Below, piece after piece: positions 45,786 to 56,697 of a stretch of 64,000 bases of DNA; position 1 is the first letter of the stretch; each line of letters starts with the position of its first letter. Source of the DNA: Hyaloscypha bicolor E (lineage: Eukaryota; Ascomycota; Leotiomycetes; Helotiales; Hyaloscyphaceae); NCBI RefSeq assembly GCF_002865645.1, contig NW_020194519.1:1051542-1115541 (forward strand). Reading direction: 5' to 3'. Below the pieces are notes generated by a model. The model worked only from the letters and a program-made list of their open reading frames with translations, did not search any database and was not told the DNA's origin. Made by a program: the position numbers and the translations under genes.

Positions 45786-47021
45786 ATGGTAGCAGAAACC
45801 AAGCTCTATGATGTGCTCGGCGTCAAGCCAAACTGTAGCGATGATGATATAAAGAAGGCATACAAGTAAGTTCCTATTATCCCCTCCGTAGCCCTCCCCC
45901 TAGGTCCGACAAGCAAGCTAACATCTTGCTAGGAAAATGGCATTGAAGCATCACCCAGACAAGAACCAGAACAGCCCAGAATCAGCAGAGAAGTTCAAGG
46001 AGGTCTCGCAAGCATTCGAAATCCTCTCCGACCCCTCAAAGCGAAAAACCTACGATCAATATGGCCTCGAGTTTATGTTGCGTGGTGGTCCACCACCTCC
46101 TGAGCCTGGCTCCGACGGCGGATTCTCAAGTGGAGGAGCAGGCAGTATGCCCGGTGGCTTCAACTTCGGCGGAGCTAATAGTATGCCTGGCGGCGGTGTC
46201 CGCTACGAGTTCAGCAGTGGTAGTCCAGGCGGTGGAGGCTTCAGCTTCAGCAACCCGGAGTCGATATTCAGTGAGTTCCTGCGGGGGCAATCTGGTATGG
46301 GTGGTGGAGATGGTTTTGAGGATCTCTTCAGTGGTGGGGGAGGAATTCCGCGAGCGAGACAGAATAGCGGACGCCCGAGACCGGCATATAGCTCTGAGTC
46401 GAGGCAGAGAGCCCAGACTCCAGAACCCACAACAGTGGAGAGACCCCTGGAGGTGACGCTTGAGGAGCTGTTCAATGGCACCCACAAGAAGATGAAGATC
46501 AAGCGAAAGCTGTTTGATGAGGTTACCGGTAAGAGAACCACGCAAGAAAAGGTTTTGGAGATGGACATCAAGCCTGGATTGAAGAAGGGCAGTAAGATTA
46601 AGTTCAAGGGTGTTGGAGACCAGGAGGAGGGTGGTCAGCAAGATCTACATTTCGTTGTTACAGAGGTGCGTTAATTTCTCCGCTTCTTTCTCTATTTCAT
46701 ATACCAGCATGCTGACTGAATTTACAGAAACCACACGCACTCTTCACCCGCGACGGTGACGATATCCACTACACAGTCGACTTGGAACTTAAAGAGGCTC
46801 TCACGGGCTGGAAGAGAACAATTACCACGATCGACAGGAAGCAAATCAGCCTCGACAAAGCAGGCCCCACCCAGCCCGGCAGCAAGGAAATCTATCCGAA
46901 CCTCGGCATGCCCTTGAGCAAGAAGCCAGATACGAGGGGTGACTTCATCGTGACGTATAATGTGAAGTTCCCGACTAGCTTGACACCAAAGCAGAAGGAA
47001 GAGTTGAAGAGGATTCTTTAG
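45786..47021 (+). CDS. DnaJ class II co-chaperone (Sis1/DNAJB type)
   Basis: Three exons: 45786-45865, 45933-46665, 46728-47021; 368 residues. The J domain at residues 6-70 has the HPD triad at 34-36. A Gly/Phe/Ser/Met-rich region follows (residues about 75-190) and there is no cysteine zinc-finger, so it is class II. Two beta-sandwich C-terminal domains follow ([40 protein letters not shown]) and a short dimerisation end, [13 protein letters not shown]. The Gly-rich linker carries SMPGG and GGGFSF units. Such J-proteins stimulate Hsp70 in the cytosol and nucleus and, for Sis1, help translation initiation and disaggregation. Cytosolic, without a CaaX box. Confidence 0.93.
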
Positions 47022-47511
47022 TTTGCCGGACTGGATTCTCGACAATGGGGGATAGGGTGGTGGTGGGTGATGCGATGAGAGAAGACATGGGAGCAAAGTG
47101 AGAAACATGAGCGCGAAGCAAGCGAAGCAGGACGTTATTGCAATAATTTCTTAGAACTGGGGCATTTTGTGTGAGGTCTGGAGTCATGGGATCCATGGGA
47201 ACGAGCATTTTGCGTTCCTTTTTCAAACGGTGTTTGGCGAAATGGAAGTGAAAGGAAGTGAAACGTGAACATGCGAACAAAGGAATGATGCATACGTGGA
47301 ATGAATGATGGATGATGGGTGATGAGATGGTGATATGAGGGGATACGTACATAGTTGCGAGTGAAGGGGATTTCCTTTCTCTTCTACTGTAGGTTCATAG
47401 AATGATATGCGTTAGTCTTGACGTTTGTTTCCATCGGATGTTACTTTGAATATGATAGTTGCGAGAGTGATTATTGGATGGTGAGGTTCATTGTACAGTA
47501 GCGGAATAAAG

Positions 47512-47645
47512 TGTGAATTTTCAATGTAACAGCTAGAACTGGTACATTTAGCAAACTGTGAATTTCGATGTCCCAGAGAGGGCTGGTACATTTACCAGAT
47601 AGCGAATTTCATTATCCTGTATAGAATTGGTACATCCATTATCTC
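47512..47645. repeat. Imperfect tandem repeat, about 45 bp, three to four copies
   Basis: Copies at 47512-47556, 47558-47601 and 47602-47645 share GTGAATTTC-x-ATGT and, 12-15 bases later, TGGTACATTTA; a fourth, weaker copy runs to about 47685 (CAATGTCCCTAACTC, TTGTACAACC). The array ends just past the PGS1 stop at 47703, so it may overlap its 3' UTR. The neighbouring 47022-47511 contains no gene. Confidence 0.65.
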
Positions 47646-47702
47646 TTAGATCTCAATGTCCCTAACTCAACTTGTACAACCACCCCTTTCTATTATAATA
47701 TA

Positions 47703-49458
47703 TTACAAAGCCCCCCCAACAAGCCCCACAATCCACATCGCAATCCTTACCTGCAAGCCCACCCTCCTCTCACTCCTCGCGAAATCATCTCTCGTCACGA
47801 CACCTGCATACTCCCCAAGATGATCCTTCTCTTCTTTTAATCGCTGTTGGAGGGAAGGATCGGAGGTTATGATGCAGGCGCCGGCTTCGAGATCGAGGGC
47901 GTAGGAGCGCTGCGTGTAGTTGCTGCTGCCGACTACTGAGATGCTGACTCCCTCTTTTTCTGGTGAAGATGGTGAAGGTGGAGAGAGTGAGGAGGGAGAG
48001 GGGACCGAAATCCACAGCCCTTTGGCGTGGTACGTCCACCCTCCGTCTTCCCCCACCGTTCCACGTCTCCATTCCTTGAGTCCAATGTCTACTTTCCTTC
48101 TCTCTTTTTCGGCGCGCTCTAGAAATCGACGAGAAAGTAATGTGTACGCTGGGGGAAGTAGTCCAGATACGCCTTTAGAGCCGTAGAATCCATTGGCTTG
48201 TTGAGAGGCGGTGATTACGGTGTTCTGGATGGAGGCGGTGCGCAGAAGGAGGTTAACGAGGAAAGGAGACGGGTTGAAGTAGCCTGCTGTGAATGTCCAG
48301 CTTGAGGTGCTGTATTGTGGTTGGGAAAGAGTGGTTAGAATGGAGGACAGAGCAGGCGCTTCGGTTGAAGAGGCGGTGGACGGGCTCGAAGGGGGAAAGA
48401 GCTGGGTTAGGGAGAGAAGGGGGTAGATTGTTGTGTTTGTTCCCTTGCTTGTCTCGGAAGAAGGGGCGGAGGCGGATGATGAGGAACGGGAGGGGACAGC
48501 CGGGGGTTGGATGAGTGGCAATAGCACGGCGGATGAGTGCTTTACGTATGCCCGTGGTGAGATTAACGGCGAAGGCGCAAGGTTTGGGGCTGGCCAGGAA
48601 AGGGTGTATCCAGCTGGGTCTTGAGCCGAGGGATTGACGAGGAATGAGAGGTGCGAGACGGCATCATGGATGGAGCGGAAGTAATCTGTTATTTCCTTGG
48701 AGCTGAAGACGTGGTATCTATCCTGGCGGTTGGTGAAGTAGTCGGTTGAGAGATTGGCGCCTGAGAGAATTATCTCATCATCCATCCCGTACAATTTCAT
48801 GTGCTGTAATCCCCATCCTTCGTTAATCCTCTTTGGAATGTACTTCTTTCGCAGTCCAGTCAGGTTCGGCGTGTGATACATGCGGATTTCTACCCTTTCT
48901 GGGCCGAACTCGGTGACCAAGGGTGCTAATAAGGAGGCACATGATGGGTCGGGCGATTCTCGAGTCCCTCGAAGGGCATCGGTCAGAATGCTGAGTTTTA
49001 ATCTTGGTTTAGCTCGGAGAGCTTGCTGAAGCGTAGAAATCTAGTCCCTGTTAATGGAAATTCACAGTGAAGGTCCGGACAAATACAAGTTCATGTTCTG
49101 TTTTCCCTATGTACAATGTAGACAGAAATATGCGGTTCTCTGCTCCCAGTATCTTGGCCTACTTCCATCAGCACATATTCCTCTTTAAATTCCTGATGCT
49201 GCCCACCTTCAACGTCTCGTAAAACTCCAACGGCGTACGCAAGATCTGTATCTGCGACCCTTCAATCTCAAACTTCGGCGCTATCTTATCTAACTCGCTC
49301 GTAAAAGCTCCCAGCATCGAAGCCTGTGAAGCTCCATTGGGAGTTGTGACTGCAGAAGTGGAAGTCGAGTATCGTCGCGGTTCAGCTTGGAGCAGTCGAG
49401 GTCGGCAGAGAGGTAGTCTTCGCGTGGCGGAGCATCTTGCGATACTCCTGACTATCAT
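47703..49458 (-). CDS. pgs1: CDP-diacylglycerol-glycerol-3-phosphate 3-phosphatidyltransferase (phosphatidylglycerophosphate synthase)
   Basis: Three exons on the minus strand: 49207-49458, 49087-49158, 47703-49040; 553 residues. The N-terminus is Arg-rich without acids, typical of a mitochondrial presequence. The eukaryotic PGS1 belongs to the phospholipase D superfamily, and both HKD motifs are visible: HMKLYGMDD at about 188-196 followed by LSGANLS, and HAKGLW followed by VVGSSNYTQRS near the end. The enzyme makes phosphatidylglycerophosphate for cardiolipin in the inner mitochondrial membrane. Long Ser/Pro-rich inserts (for example PSSSSSASAP and PSSLSPPSPSSP) lie between the motifs. It diverges from NDUFA12, another mitochondrial gene, 167 bp away. 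Confidence 0.92.
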
Positions 49459-49625
49459 GTCAACTTTCTGCTCTTCAGGAGCGCAGAGAAGCGTGTTTGC
49501 CTGGGTATGATGATTTCGGAGAAGCAGATGAGGTTGTTGGAGCTAGTACGAAATTGGACGAACCGAAGCATCTCGATGAACCTCAACTCTCTTGGAATAT
49601 TGACAGCAATTGAACAGCCGCCACC

Positions 49626-50367
49626 ATGTCGACGATTCTGAGGTCGTTGCGCAATCTGTATAGAGTTGGTCTGAGGGTATAGAACCTATTTATTACGTGT
49701 TTGGGAGCTTGCTGACGTTGTGGTGATAGGATGCTGCGCATCAGATGCATGTACGTCTCCACGCCCCTCCATGACTCACGACAGGATAGCTACTGATCGA
49801 TGTCTTCTTCTTATAGTACCAAGGTACGAGGATTCTCGGGGATTTATGAGGGCTGGAAGCTCACGACCGTTGCAGGTGATACCAAGGCGGGCACATTGAT
49901 CGCGAAGGACAAGTTTGGCAACAAATACTACGAGAACTTGGAGGAGGAATTGCCTTGTAAGAATACCGAAATGCTGCTCCATAAGGATGTGTATTGATGA
50001 GGAGATAGTGCGAACACGATGGGTGGATTACAAGGAGAAGGAGTTTGATCCGTAGAGTCCCCGAATTCTAGAGCAATCCAGCTTCTCGCTGACAACGGAC
50101 TACAGGTCACAAATCGAGCCCGGATGGCACGCCTGGATTTCATACATGGTTGACAAGCCACCGACTCAAGATCCCATCCTTCAGACTGGTGTAAGGCCGT
50201 GGGAGCTACCAGAACATCGACCGAATTTCACAGCAAGCCGGGGTGCTTTCAAAACATACTCTACGTAAGTCTCCATTCAACAAATTTCAAGAATACAGTA
50301 CTGATAACTTTACAGCGTTAAGCCGAAGATCAAGGCTTGGACACCAGAAGCTGCGCCGAGGGCATAG
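49626..50367 (+). CDS. ndufa12: Complex I subunit NDUFA12 (B17.2)
   Basis: Seven exons: 49626-49676, 49730-49750, 49817-49823, 49876-49956, 50009-50051, 50106-50264, 50316-50367; 137 residues. The 7-nt exon TACCAAG is needed to give MHYQGDTKAGTLIAKDKFG; skipping it breaks the frame. The family signature continues YYENLEEELPLRTRWVDY, GWHAWISYMVDKPPTQDP and the C-terminal NFTASRGAFKTYST. The subunit belongs to the matrix arm of NADH:ubiquinone oxidoreductase in mitochondria. A longer frame beginning in the preceding intron would also encode the middle part but loses the N-terminus and is not supported. Confidence 0.93.
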
Positions 50368-50685
50368 ACAAGAGTCATAGAGGTGGAGTTGTACATAGTT
50401 GAATAGCAAATGGAGTTCTTTGTTCAATTTAGGGTTACCCAACAAGGTTACTGAACATTGTCCAAGTATCTTCTCAATGGCTCGATCCGGCGGAGAAGCC
50501 CATGATTCACAAATTTAGTGCAGAGGCTGTGTGCTTTCTCCCCTCGATGAGGCCGTACGGCCCACGGACTCGCGCTGATTTCGCCTACGCTCGGCTCATC
50601 TTCAACGTCACTCGAGAACAAAGCACACCCACAACATAAAAGCAAACGTAACATCCACCTTCCCTCACAACTCACGATCACAATC

Positions 50686-51453
50686 ATGTCAAAACCACGC
50701 AAGGCTATCGAGCTCCCAGCTCTCACGCAGTTTACACTCTTCCCCAAGCTCCCAAAAGAGCTCCGGATCATCCTCTGGCAGTTGGCAGCACGTGAACCTC
50801 GCATCGTCGAGGTATGCCAACTCCAAGACTCCCAATACATAACCCACGGCACCGAGGACAACGACTATGAATCGGCAAACTCAGCTGCCTTCTACTCACC
50901 CACAGCTATCCCAGTCATCCTACGCATAAACCGCGAGTCACGGGTCGTCGCACTCGAGAACTACAGCCTCTCCTTCCCTCACGGTTCCCATCCCGCTCAG
51001 ATATATTACAACCCTTTCGTCGACACCCTCTACTTCCCCGCCTGGTGTTTTCAATACGGCATCTCCCACTTCGAGACCGCCACCCCTCCGGAAATAAAAG
51101 ACACCATCCATAACATCGCAATCGACAACCTGATCTGGTATTCAGGCTGGGAGGATGGCACTATCAACAACCAGATCCAGATCGACAAATTCAAGAATCT
51201 AGAGCAGTTTCTATTGGTTACGAGGGAGCCGGACGAGTCGGGCTGTGGTTGCTGTCACGAGTTTGAGGGCCCAGAGAAGGGCGTCCCTGAGTTTGCGGAG
51301 TTTGAGGATGGGGATGAGGGCTCGAAGGGGTATTTTGAGAGGGGGATTAAGGATTGCTTGGTGGAGTTTGGGAAGATTAAGGAATTGGATGCTGAGTGGA
51401 ATGCCCCGCAGGTTAGGTTTGTGCAGCTTAAGAGAGATGGGGTTCTGGTTTGA
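50686..51453 (+). CDS. 2EXR domain protein
   Basis: Single exon, 255 residues. It begins with a conserved F-x-x-FPKLPKELRIILWQL block and continues EPRIVEV, PVILRINRESRVVALENYSL, and YYNPFVDTLYFP; this order (FxxLPxELRxxIW, then a second R-x-S-R/x-x-R repeat) defines the fungal 2EXR family. Function is unknown. The C-terminal part has a cysteine cluster, SGCGCCHEFEG, and a Glu-rich loop. It is typical of expanded, lineage-variable fungal genes, often near accessory DNA; the AT-rich island begins right after it. Confidence 0.8.
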   Translation: MSKPRKAIELPALTQFTLFPKLPKELRIILWQLAAREPRIVEVCQLQDSQYITHGTEDNDYESANSAAFYSPTAIPVILRINRESRVVALENYSLSFPHGSHPAQIYYNPFVDTLYFPAWCFQYGISHFETATPPEIKDTIHNIAIDNLIWYSGWEDGTINNQIQIDKFKNLEQFLLVTREPDESGCGCCHEFEGPEKGVPEFAEFEDGDEGSKGYFERGIKDCLVEFGKIKELDAEWNAPQVRFVQLKRDGVLV

Positions 51454-53123
51454 GGGTTGTGCGATCTAAGATAGGTCTTTCCGCAATCCATTGCTTGAGT
51501 CATGGCAAGATTCATTGAGATCGCTCTGAAGCCCGACTCAAACTTCTAATTTAGACTTTCCCGTCATCCTCTTAGCATGACCAGTCCATGAGAAACATGC
51601 ATCGCAGTCCCGCTGGATAAAGCCAGACATTTTCTTTGCTTATCTCAAGCCAGGTTTTTTTCTTCCAAAGTCTTCAGCTCTTAGGGTCGGTCATATTGAA
51701 TCTCACCGCAGCGGGGCTGCAGAGTAATCGCTGTCAAGTATATGATGAGTATCGTATCTTCGACGATTAATAAATTTGAGTTGAAATGGAGACCTTTTCG
51801 AGACGGTTAATATATATGCTGTTGTCTACTTAGTCTCTAGAATCGTCTGGCAGCCTTCGAAAGTTGTTGTCAGATCGTGGATGGATGTCAAAGTTAATAG
51901 TTTATAACTACCTTTATAACGCTTTGCTTCAGTGAGGAGATATATTAAAGATAAAGTGGCAAAGTTGTCTTCTTATACTCGAGATAGAAGTATAAAGAAA
52001 TATTTCTATATATTGCGTTAGTGCCTGTATATAAAGACCGAGTACTTATTAATGGCCTGTTATAATAAACTCAGTAATCTATTTTTAATTATTTAAACAG
52101 ATTTCTTTACTTATTCTTCGCTGCTCTTTAATACTTCGAAGTTCGAAGGATTAATATTTTACTAATCTAATTACTCTGATTTAATAAGATATTCGGAAGC
52201 CTTTTAATTTTGTTTAATCCATATAGGTTCGGTACTGCCAGTTTAGGCAAGAAGCCCTCGCTTTGTCCAGGCGCTGCTTTTTGACCTCGCTCCTTTCTCC
52301 CTCTTTTACCTCAACTCGCAACTCTCTTTCCTGCTAACTCCACCACAACTGATCTTCCCTCCTTCCTCACTCCTTTTCCCACACCCCCTCGCTCGGTCCT
52401 TCCAGGTCTCGTCATGCGCCATCAACCCCTCCCGCTTTACAGGTCTCGCCGCAAGTGAAAATGCCTCATGGCACAGCCTATTTGGAGCCCAAATCTTCGA
52501 TCTGCTATTCTAGGCTCGATCCTCTTAATTGCCGCGACGGGGGTCCCTCTAGATTACACCGAATGATTGAGATGCGAGCATAAGCCCGGTTTCAGCTCTT
52601 AGCCCTTGCCTTGCCACTGCACCATCACGATTCACAAAATTTTCAATACCATTAACAAAGCTACGGCAGAATTATCATCCCAGATCCCTCAGCTCTTGGT
52701 CGAACTTATTTCCCCTTCCAAATTTTACTAATTGCGATCGTGGTGATTTGCTTTGTAGTCGTAATAGAAGAGGAGAGAGACTTGATAGAAATTAGCAAAG
52801 AAAGAGGGGTCAAATGCGCACCATTTCCACACCGTCCTTTTTCAAAATCCACGCAGTATTTCGAGTATACTGGCTGGGACTAGTTGGGCCTCCCTCTCGG
52901 ACGGGTCCGTCGACACTTTCGCCAAACTCTTAGTCCTGGATTTCTTTCATGCATCCATTTATTTGCAGCGCGTGGATTACTATGGACCCCTGATCTACTC
53001 ACAATTACCCGAAAAAGAAGTCCTAAAATTTTCGCTGACCAAAAACCCTCATCTTCAAGTTCCGTTAGGCCTCTTCGAACTTCGTCTATCTGCTAAGAGC
53101 AGGGAGGCGTTCAAGGAAATTAT
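51454..53123. other. AT-rich, gene-poor stretch with a possible orphan exon
   Basis: About 51780-52230 is strongly AT-rich, full of TATA/TTTA words, in contrast to its flanks; this is what repeat-induced C-to-T mutation leaves. From about 52860 to 53123 an open plus-strand frame reads FAKLLVLDFFHASIYLQ, YYGPLIYSQLPEKEVLKFSL and FELRLSAKSREAFKEII before a TGA; its codons look protein-like, so it may be a relic exon of the following gene. Confidence 0.4.
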
Positions 53124-54461
53124 ATGAAACTTTGGTATGTAGGCGAACCCCACCTCGACTCTCGCTGCCAATAATGATTCCGGTGTTGAATAAGTCGTGT
53201 GCAGGCTTGTGAATTATCCAGGCAGTTTCCAGGCGTTCGAGAACAGCTTTCACAATTTTCCGCCTTCCTTAAGCAACTATCTTCGGTCAATCGGCGCTTT
53301 CTCCCCAGGATCATCAACGGTACCGGAATAGGACGACATACAAAATTTGGTGTTTGTGCACAATTATGTGCGCCTCGTGAAGGATCCTCTTTGCCAACAA
53401 GGGCGGCCAATGTACATGCTGGGTGATGCCGAGGTTCAGTCTTGGCCCTTTGCTGTTTGGTCGGGTGCTGTATCTTCGCATGCTCATGAATCTACGGTTA
53501 TTGTTTTCGGCAGGTGGTCCGCATTAGATATTTCTCGTGTTCAACAGCATTACTCCAGCAAACGCCGATGGGATCGGCTAGCCGCATGCCACGAGTGGAT
53601 TTACCATGACCTGAATACCATTCTTTCGGACTGGGTAGGTATCTGGAATGCGGCCGCTTGGGAATTGAGGGACAGAAGCATCGAAGTCAACCAGGAGAAC
53701 TTCACAGGCAACGTTCTTCAACGCATGCGGCGGTTGAACAGAGCAATGGCAACAAACATCCTGTTACACGAGTCTCTGTTGATACAACAAAACTCACTCA
53801 AAGAAATCATAGTTCTCGCACCACAGAGGTATTTCGAATTTCGGAGCCTCGAGCAAGATGCTGCTGAGGTCGGATTTATCTCGCGATGCAGCCAAATGGA
53901 CAAAGCATTAAGTCACGATCTTCTGGTCGTGCAAGGTATGCTCGAGCAATTAGAAAACTTGATGGCCATGATAGTTTCTATCGAGCAGATTTCGACTGGA
54001 CAGTCAGTCGCTCGACTGACCTCCTTGGGCTTCTTCTTCTTACCGGTATCGTTGGTAGCTGTAAGTCATCCGCTTTGGATCGTTAACAAAAGCTAAGAGG
54101 CCCATAGGCCATTTTCGGCATCACTACTTTCACTATCAGTCCTAAGTGGTATCCCGTAGGAGCAATTTCTGCGCTATTGTTTACTATCATTGTTGCCTTC
54201 CCTATGCCACACATAATATCGGCGTGGCACAATGGACCCAAAAGTTTGAGAGGCTATGTATCTAAGCTTGAAAGTACCCTAGATGTGGAAGACCAGGAAA
54301 GGGGTCGGCCGATGAGCACAGCGGTGTCATCCAGAAGATCTGAAATGATGTACAAAAGCCGTCAAGGATCAGAACCAGGGAGTTGCCGTGCACGTGCCGG
54401 TGGCAAAACACCAGAGATATCCGCACCTATGATAGCCGAGAATCCCTTGGGCTGGAATTAA
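53124..54461 (+). CDS. CorA-like membrane protein, possibly pseudogenised by an in-frame TAG
   Basis: Possible exons 53124-53134, 53205-54060 and 54108-54461. The C-terminal half carries a helical region (AWELRDRSIEVNQENF, MLEQLENLMAMIVSI) and two membrane segments, SLGFFFLPVSLVA joined across a clean GTAAGT intron to AIFGITTF, then VGAISALLFTIIVAFPMP. This layout matches fungal CorA-like Mg2+ transporter proteins, though no canonical GMN motif is seen between the segments. In the frame that connects the start with this region, TAG occurs at 53329-53331. Two readings exist: a 63-nt intron (53320-53382, GTACCG..GTGAAG), which removes the stop in frame, or a nonsense mutation. A CAG-to-TAG change is the type expected from RIP, and the flanks are AT-rich. 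The tail after the membrane segments is Ser/Arg-rich. Confidence 0.5.
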
Positions 54462-54710
54462 TTCTGGGCTAGCTATGAAGAAATAATTTAATAATTCTAT
54501 CTATAAAGATGCTATTTTAATGGCCAATTCCAAGATCTATAATACATATTCTCAACTTCGGAGTGCTTGTTCCTGGAGCGGCCCGTATATAAATACTCAA
54601 TTGTAATCCCCATTTAGCGCTTGAGATGTACTTGTAGAACAGAGAAGTTGCCAGATGCAGGGCAATGAATTCAATGATGTGAGGGCTGGGCAGTTAAAGT
54701 TCCAGCCACA

Positions 54711-55689
54711 CCTAGGGCAGGATTTTAGGCGGTGAAGGGTCGAAACACTCGAGCACTCGAGCACCAGAACACCAAAAAACCAAAACCACTTAAAATTAGA
54801 CGTGCAACTGTACTAAAATTAAGCTAAGGCCCGTAACTATTATAGCTAGTATATAAAACTAGGTAATATCTAAGAAAAGCTAATTACTATTATTGCAAAG
54901 AGCTGCACCCCAGAGAGCTGCCCCCCTAGAAAGCTGTCCCCCAGGGAGCTCTTTATATGTCGCAGTGAGCTGTCCTAAAGGAGCTGCCCCAAGGAGCTCT
55001 TTATGTATTGCAGTGAGCTATCCCCAGGAAGCTCTTTACCTACTATATATAAAGAGCTCCCTACGGACAGCTCACCGCAATATATAAAGAGCTCCTTGAG
55101 GGACAGCTCACTGGGTAAAAGCTACAATGCCTCAGGCAACCACAGTATCCTGTACATACTCTCTTGAGGCACACCTTACCAATTCTATATTATCTTCCTC
55201 GCATAACTTTTCTCTAGGGGGCAGCTCGCTGCGATACGTAAAGAGCTCCCTATAAATAGTAGGTACGAGTCTAAGTATAATTTTAGTGCAATTCCAGGTC
55301 TAATTCTAAGCAGCATGCGATTCGTAGTTTTGGGTTTTGGTATTTTGGTGTTCTGGTACTTGAGTGTTTTGACCCTTTACGAGCCTAACAACAGTACTCT
55401 GTGCGCTCAGGGCATTTTACTAATAAATACAATTTTGAAACGTGCAAATCTTTAAAAATTAATTAATCAAATTATACTTAGGTTACTTTGGTTCTCTAAC
55501 CCTAAATATTAAGTCGTGACTATTATTTGTTATCTTATAACCTTTAAGTGTTTAAGGAGACTTTAGTTTTCCAAGGCCTGTAAGCGAATTTATGGAGCCT
55601 GAAAATACCTGGAAAATGCCCTGTGCGCACAGACTACTGTCGGTAGGCTCGTTAGTTCTACCGCCTAAAATCCTGCCTACCTGCCCTAG
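54711..55689. mobile_element. Nested foldback element, about 1 kb, with inverted arms and internal repeats
   Basis: Outer ends CCTAGGGCAGGATTTTAGGC (54711) and, inverted, at 55660-55689 (there with a small insertion). Second level: 54734-54821 (GGGTCGAAACACTCGAG..., ACCAGAACACCAAAA) is repeated inverted at about 55278-55380. Third level: 55381-55420 is repeated inverted at 55611-55655. The centre holds four copies of a 32-bp GAGCTC-containing unit, two in each orientation. The element has no coding capacity. It follows the CorA-like gene by 250 bp. Confidence 0.65.
54944..55250. repeat. Four copies of a 32-bp unit, two direct and two inverted
   Basis: Direct copies at 54944-54975 and 54992-55023 (GAGCTCTTTATRT then TYGCAGTGAGCTRTCC) and inverted copies at 55065-55096 and 55219-55250. 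Each unit contains the palindrome GAGCTC, and adjacent direct and inverted copies can form long hairpins. Confidence 0.7.
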
Positions 55690-56697
55690 ACGACGCTTGC
55701 TTCCGCTCTCAACCACCACCACAAATTCCCTAACCGACAACTTTCGAATCTGAATTATGAACTTAGGGCGTAGAGAGACGGAAAGGCGCGCTGAAAAGGT
55801 CTTCGATGTTGCCACGAATCACCGTCGTCCTCAATTCAGCCCCTTTCCGCAGCTTCGGGGACTACTGCAGATAGCTCCACAAGGGTGACGAATCTCACAC
55901 ACAGACCAAGTTTCGAATCACAAACTTTGTTTGCAACGATACCGTGTCGCCCAATGAAGAGGGACACGTGAGTTTTCGCCTCAAGGAAGGTGTTTCCAGA
56001 ATGATACGGCTGCGAGGCTTGGGCGTCCAGGTGTCCATGGACACGATGGAGAAGGGGATGCACATGCAATTCGGGAGGCTTCGAGGATTTCGGGCTGGTA
56101 ATTCCGAAGCGGGAGATAAAGGTTAACGGGGTGGGTATGGAGCTGTCACTGGTATCAGGACAGAGATGCGAGTAGGGTCTGGACGAGTCGGTGTCTAAAG
56201 TGAGGATTCATCTGGTGCAGACGGGCTCTCGTGGAATGATGGACACCTTGACCTGGATTGCGAACGGATCTCCCTCTTCCATGCCAATCCTTTTTCCATC
56301 TGTAGATTCTGTTCATGCGTCCGCCAATCTGCAAAGTAAGCTTCCCTGCATTTGAACTTCAGGGGGTACCCGGGAGCTTGAAGTGTAAGACGAGTGACAT
56401 TTTCAGCCTAAATGACGAATTCTGTCGAACCATTATTGTTTTCATTTCTATTATTGTATCCGTGAATCGGGAGAGCAGACTTTCAGCCACTCCGATCCAT
56501 GACCTGCTGACTGATACTAGAGCACCGACACGGACAGCTACTGTGGGGAAGGGACGCGAGGGCAAAGACGAAGCTTTCTCGAGTGGCTTGATGTCCCGCT
56601 CTACTCTACTTTCATTACTATTCAATCTTTATATACGTTTCTTTATAGTCCGGAAAGCTTGACTGCTGAGCAGGTTGATTTTGGATTGGACTTCAAG
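55690..56697. other. Intergenic region
   Basis: About 1 kb between the foldback element and the type II membrane protein gene. Short frames on both strands show no motif, and no further repeat copy is evident. Confidence 0.45.
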
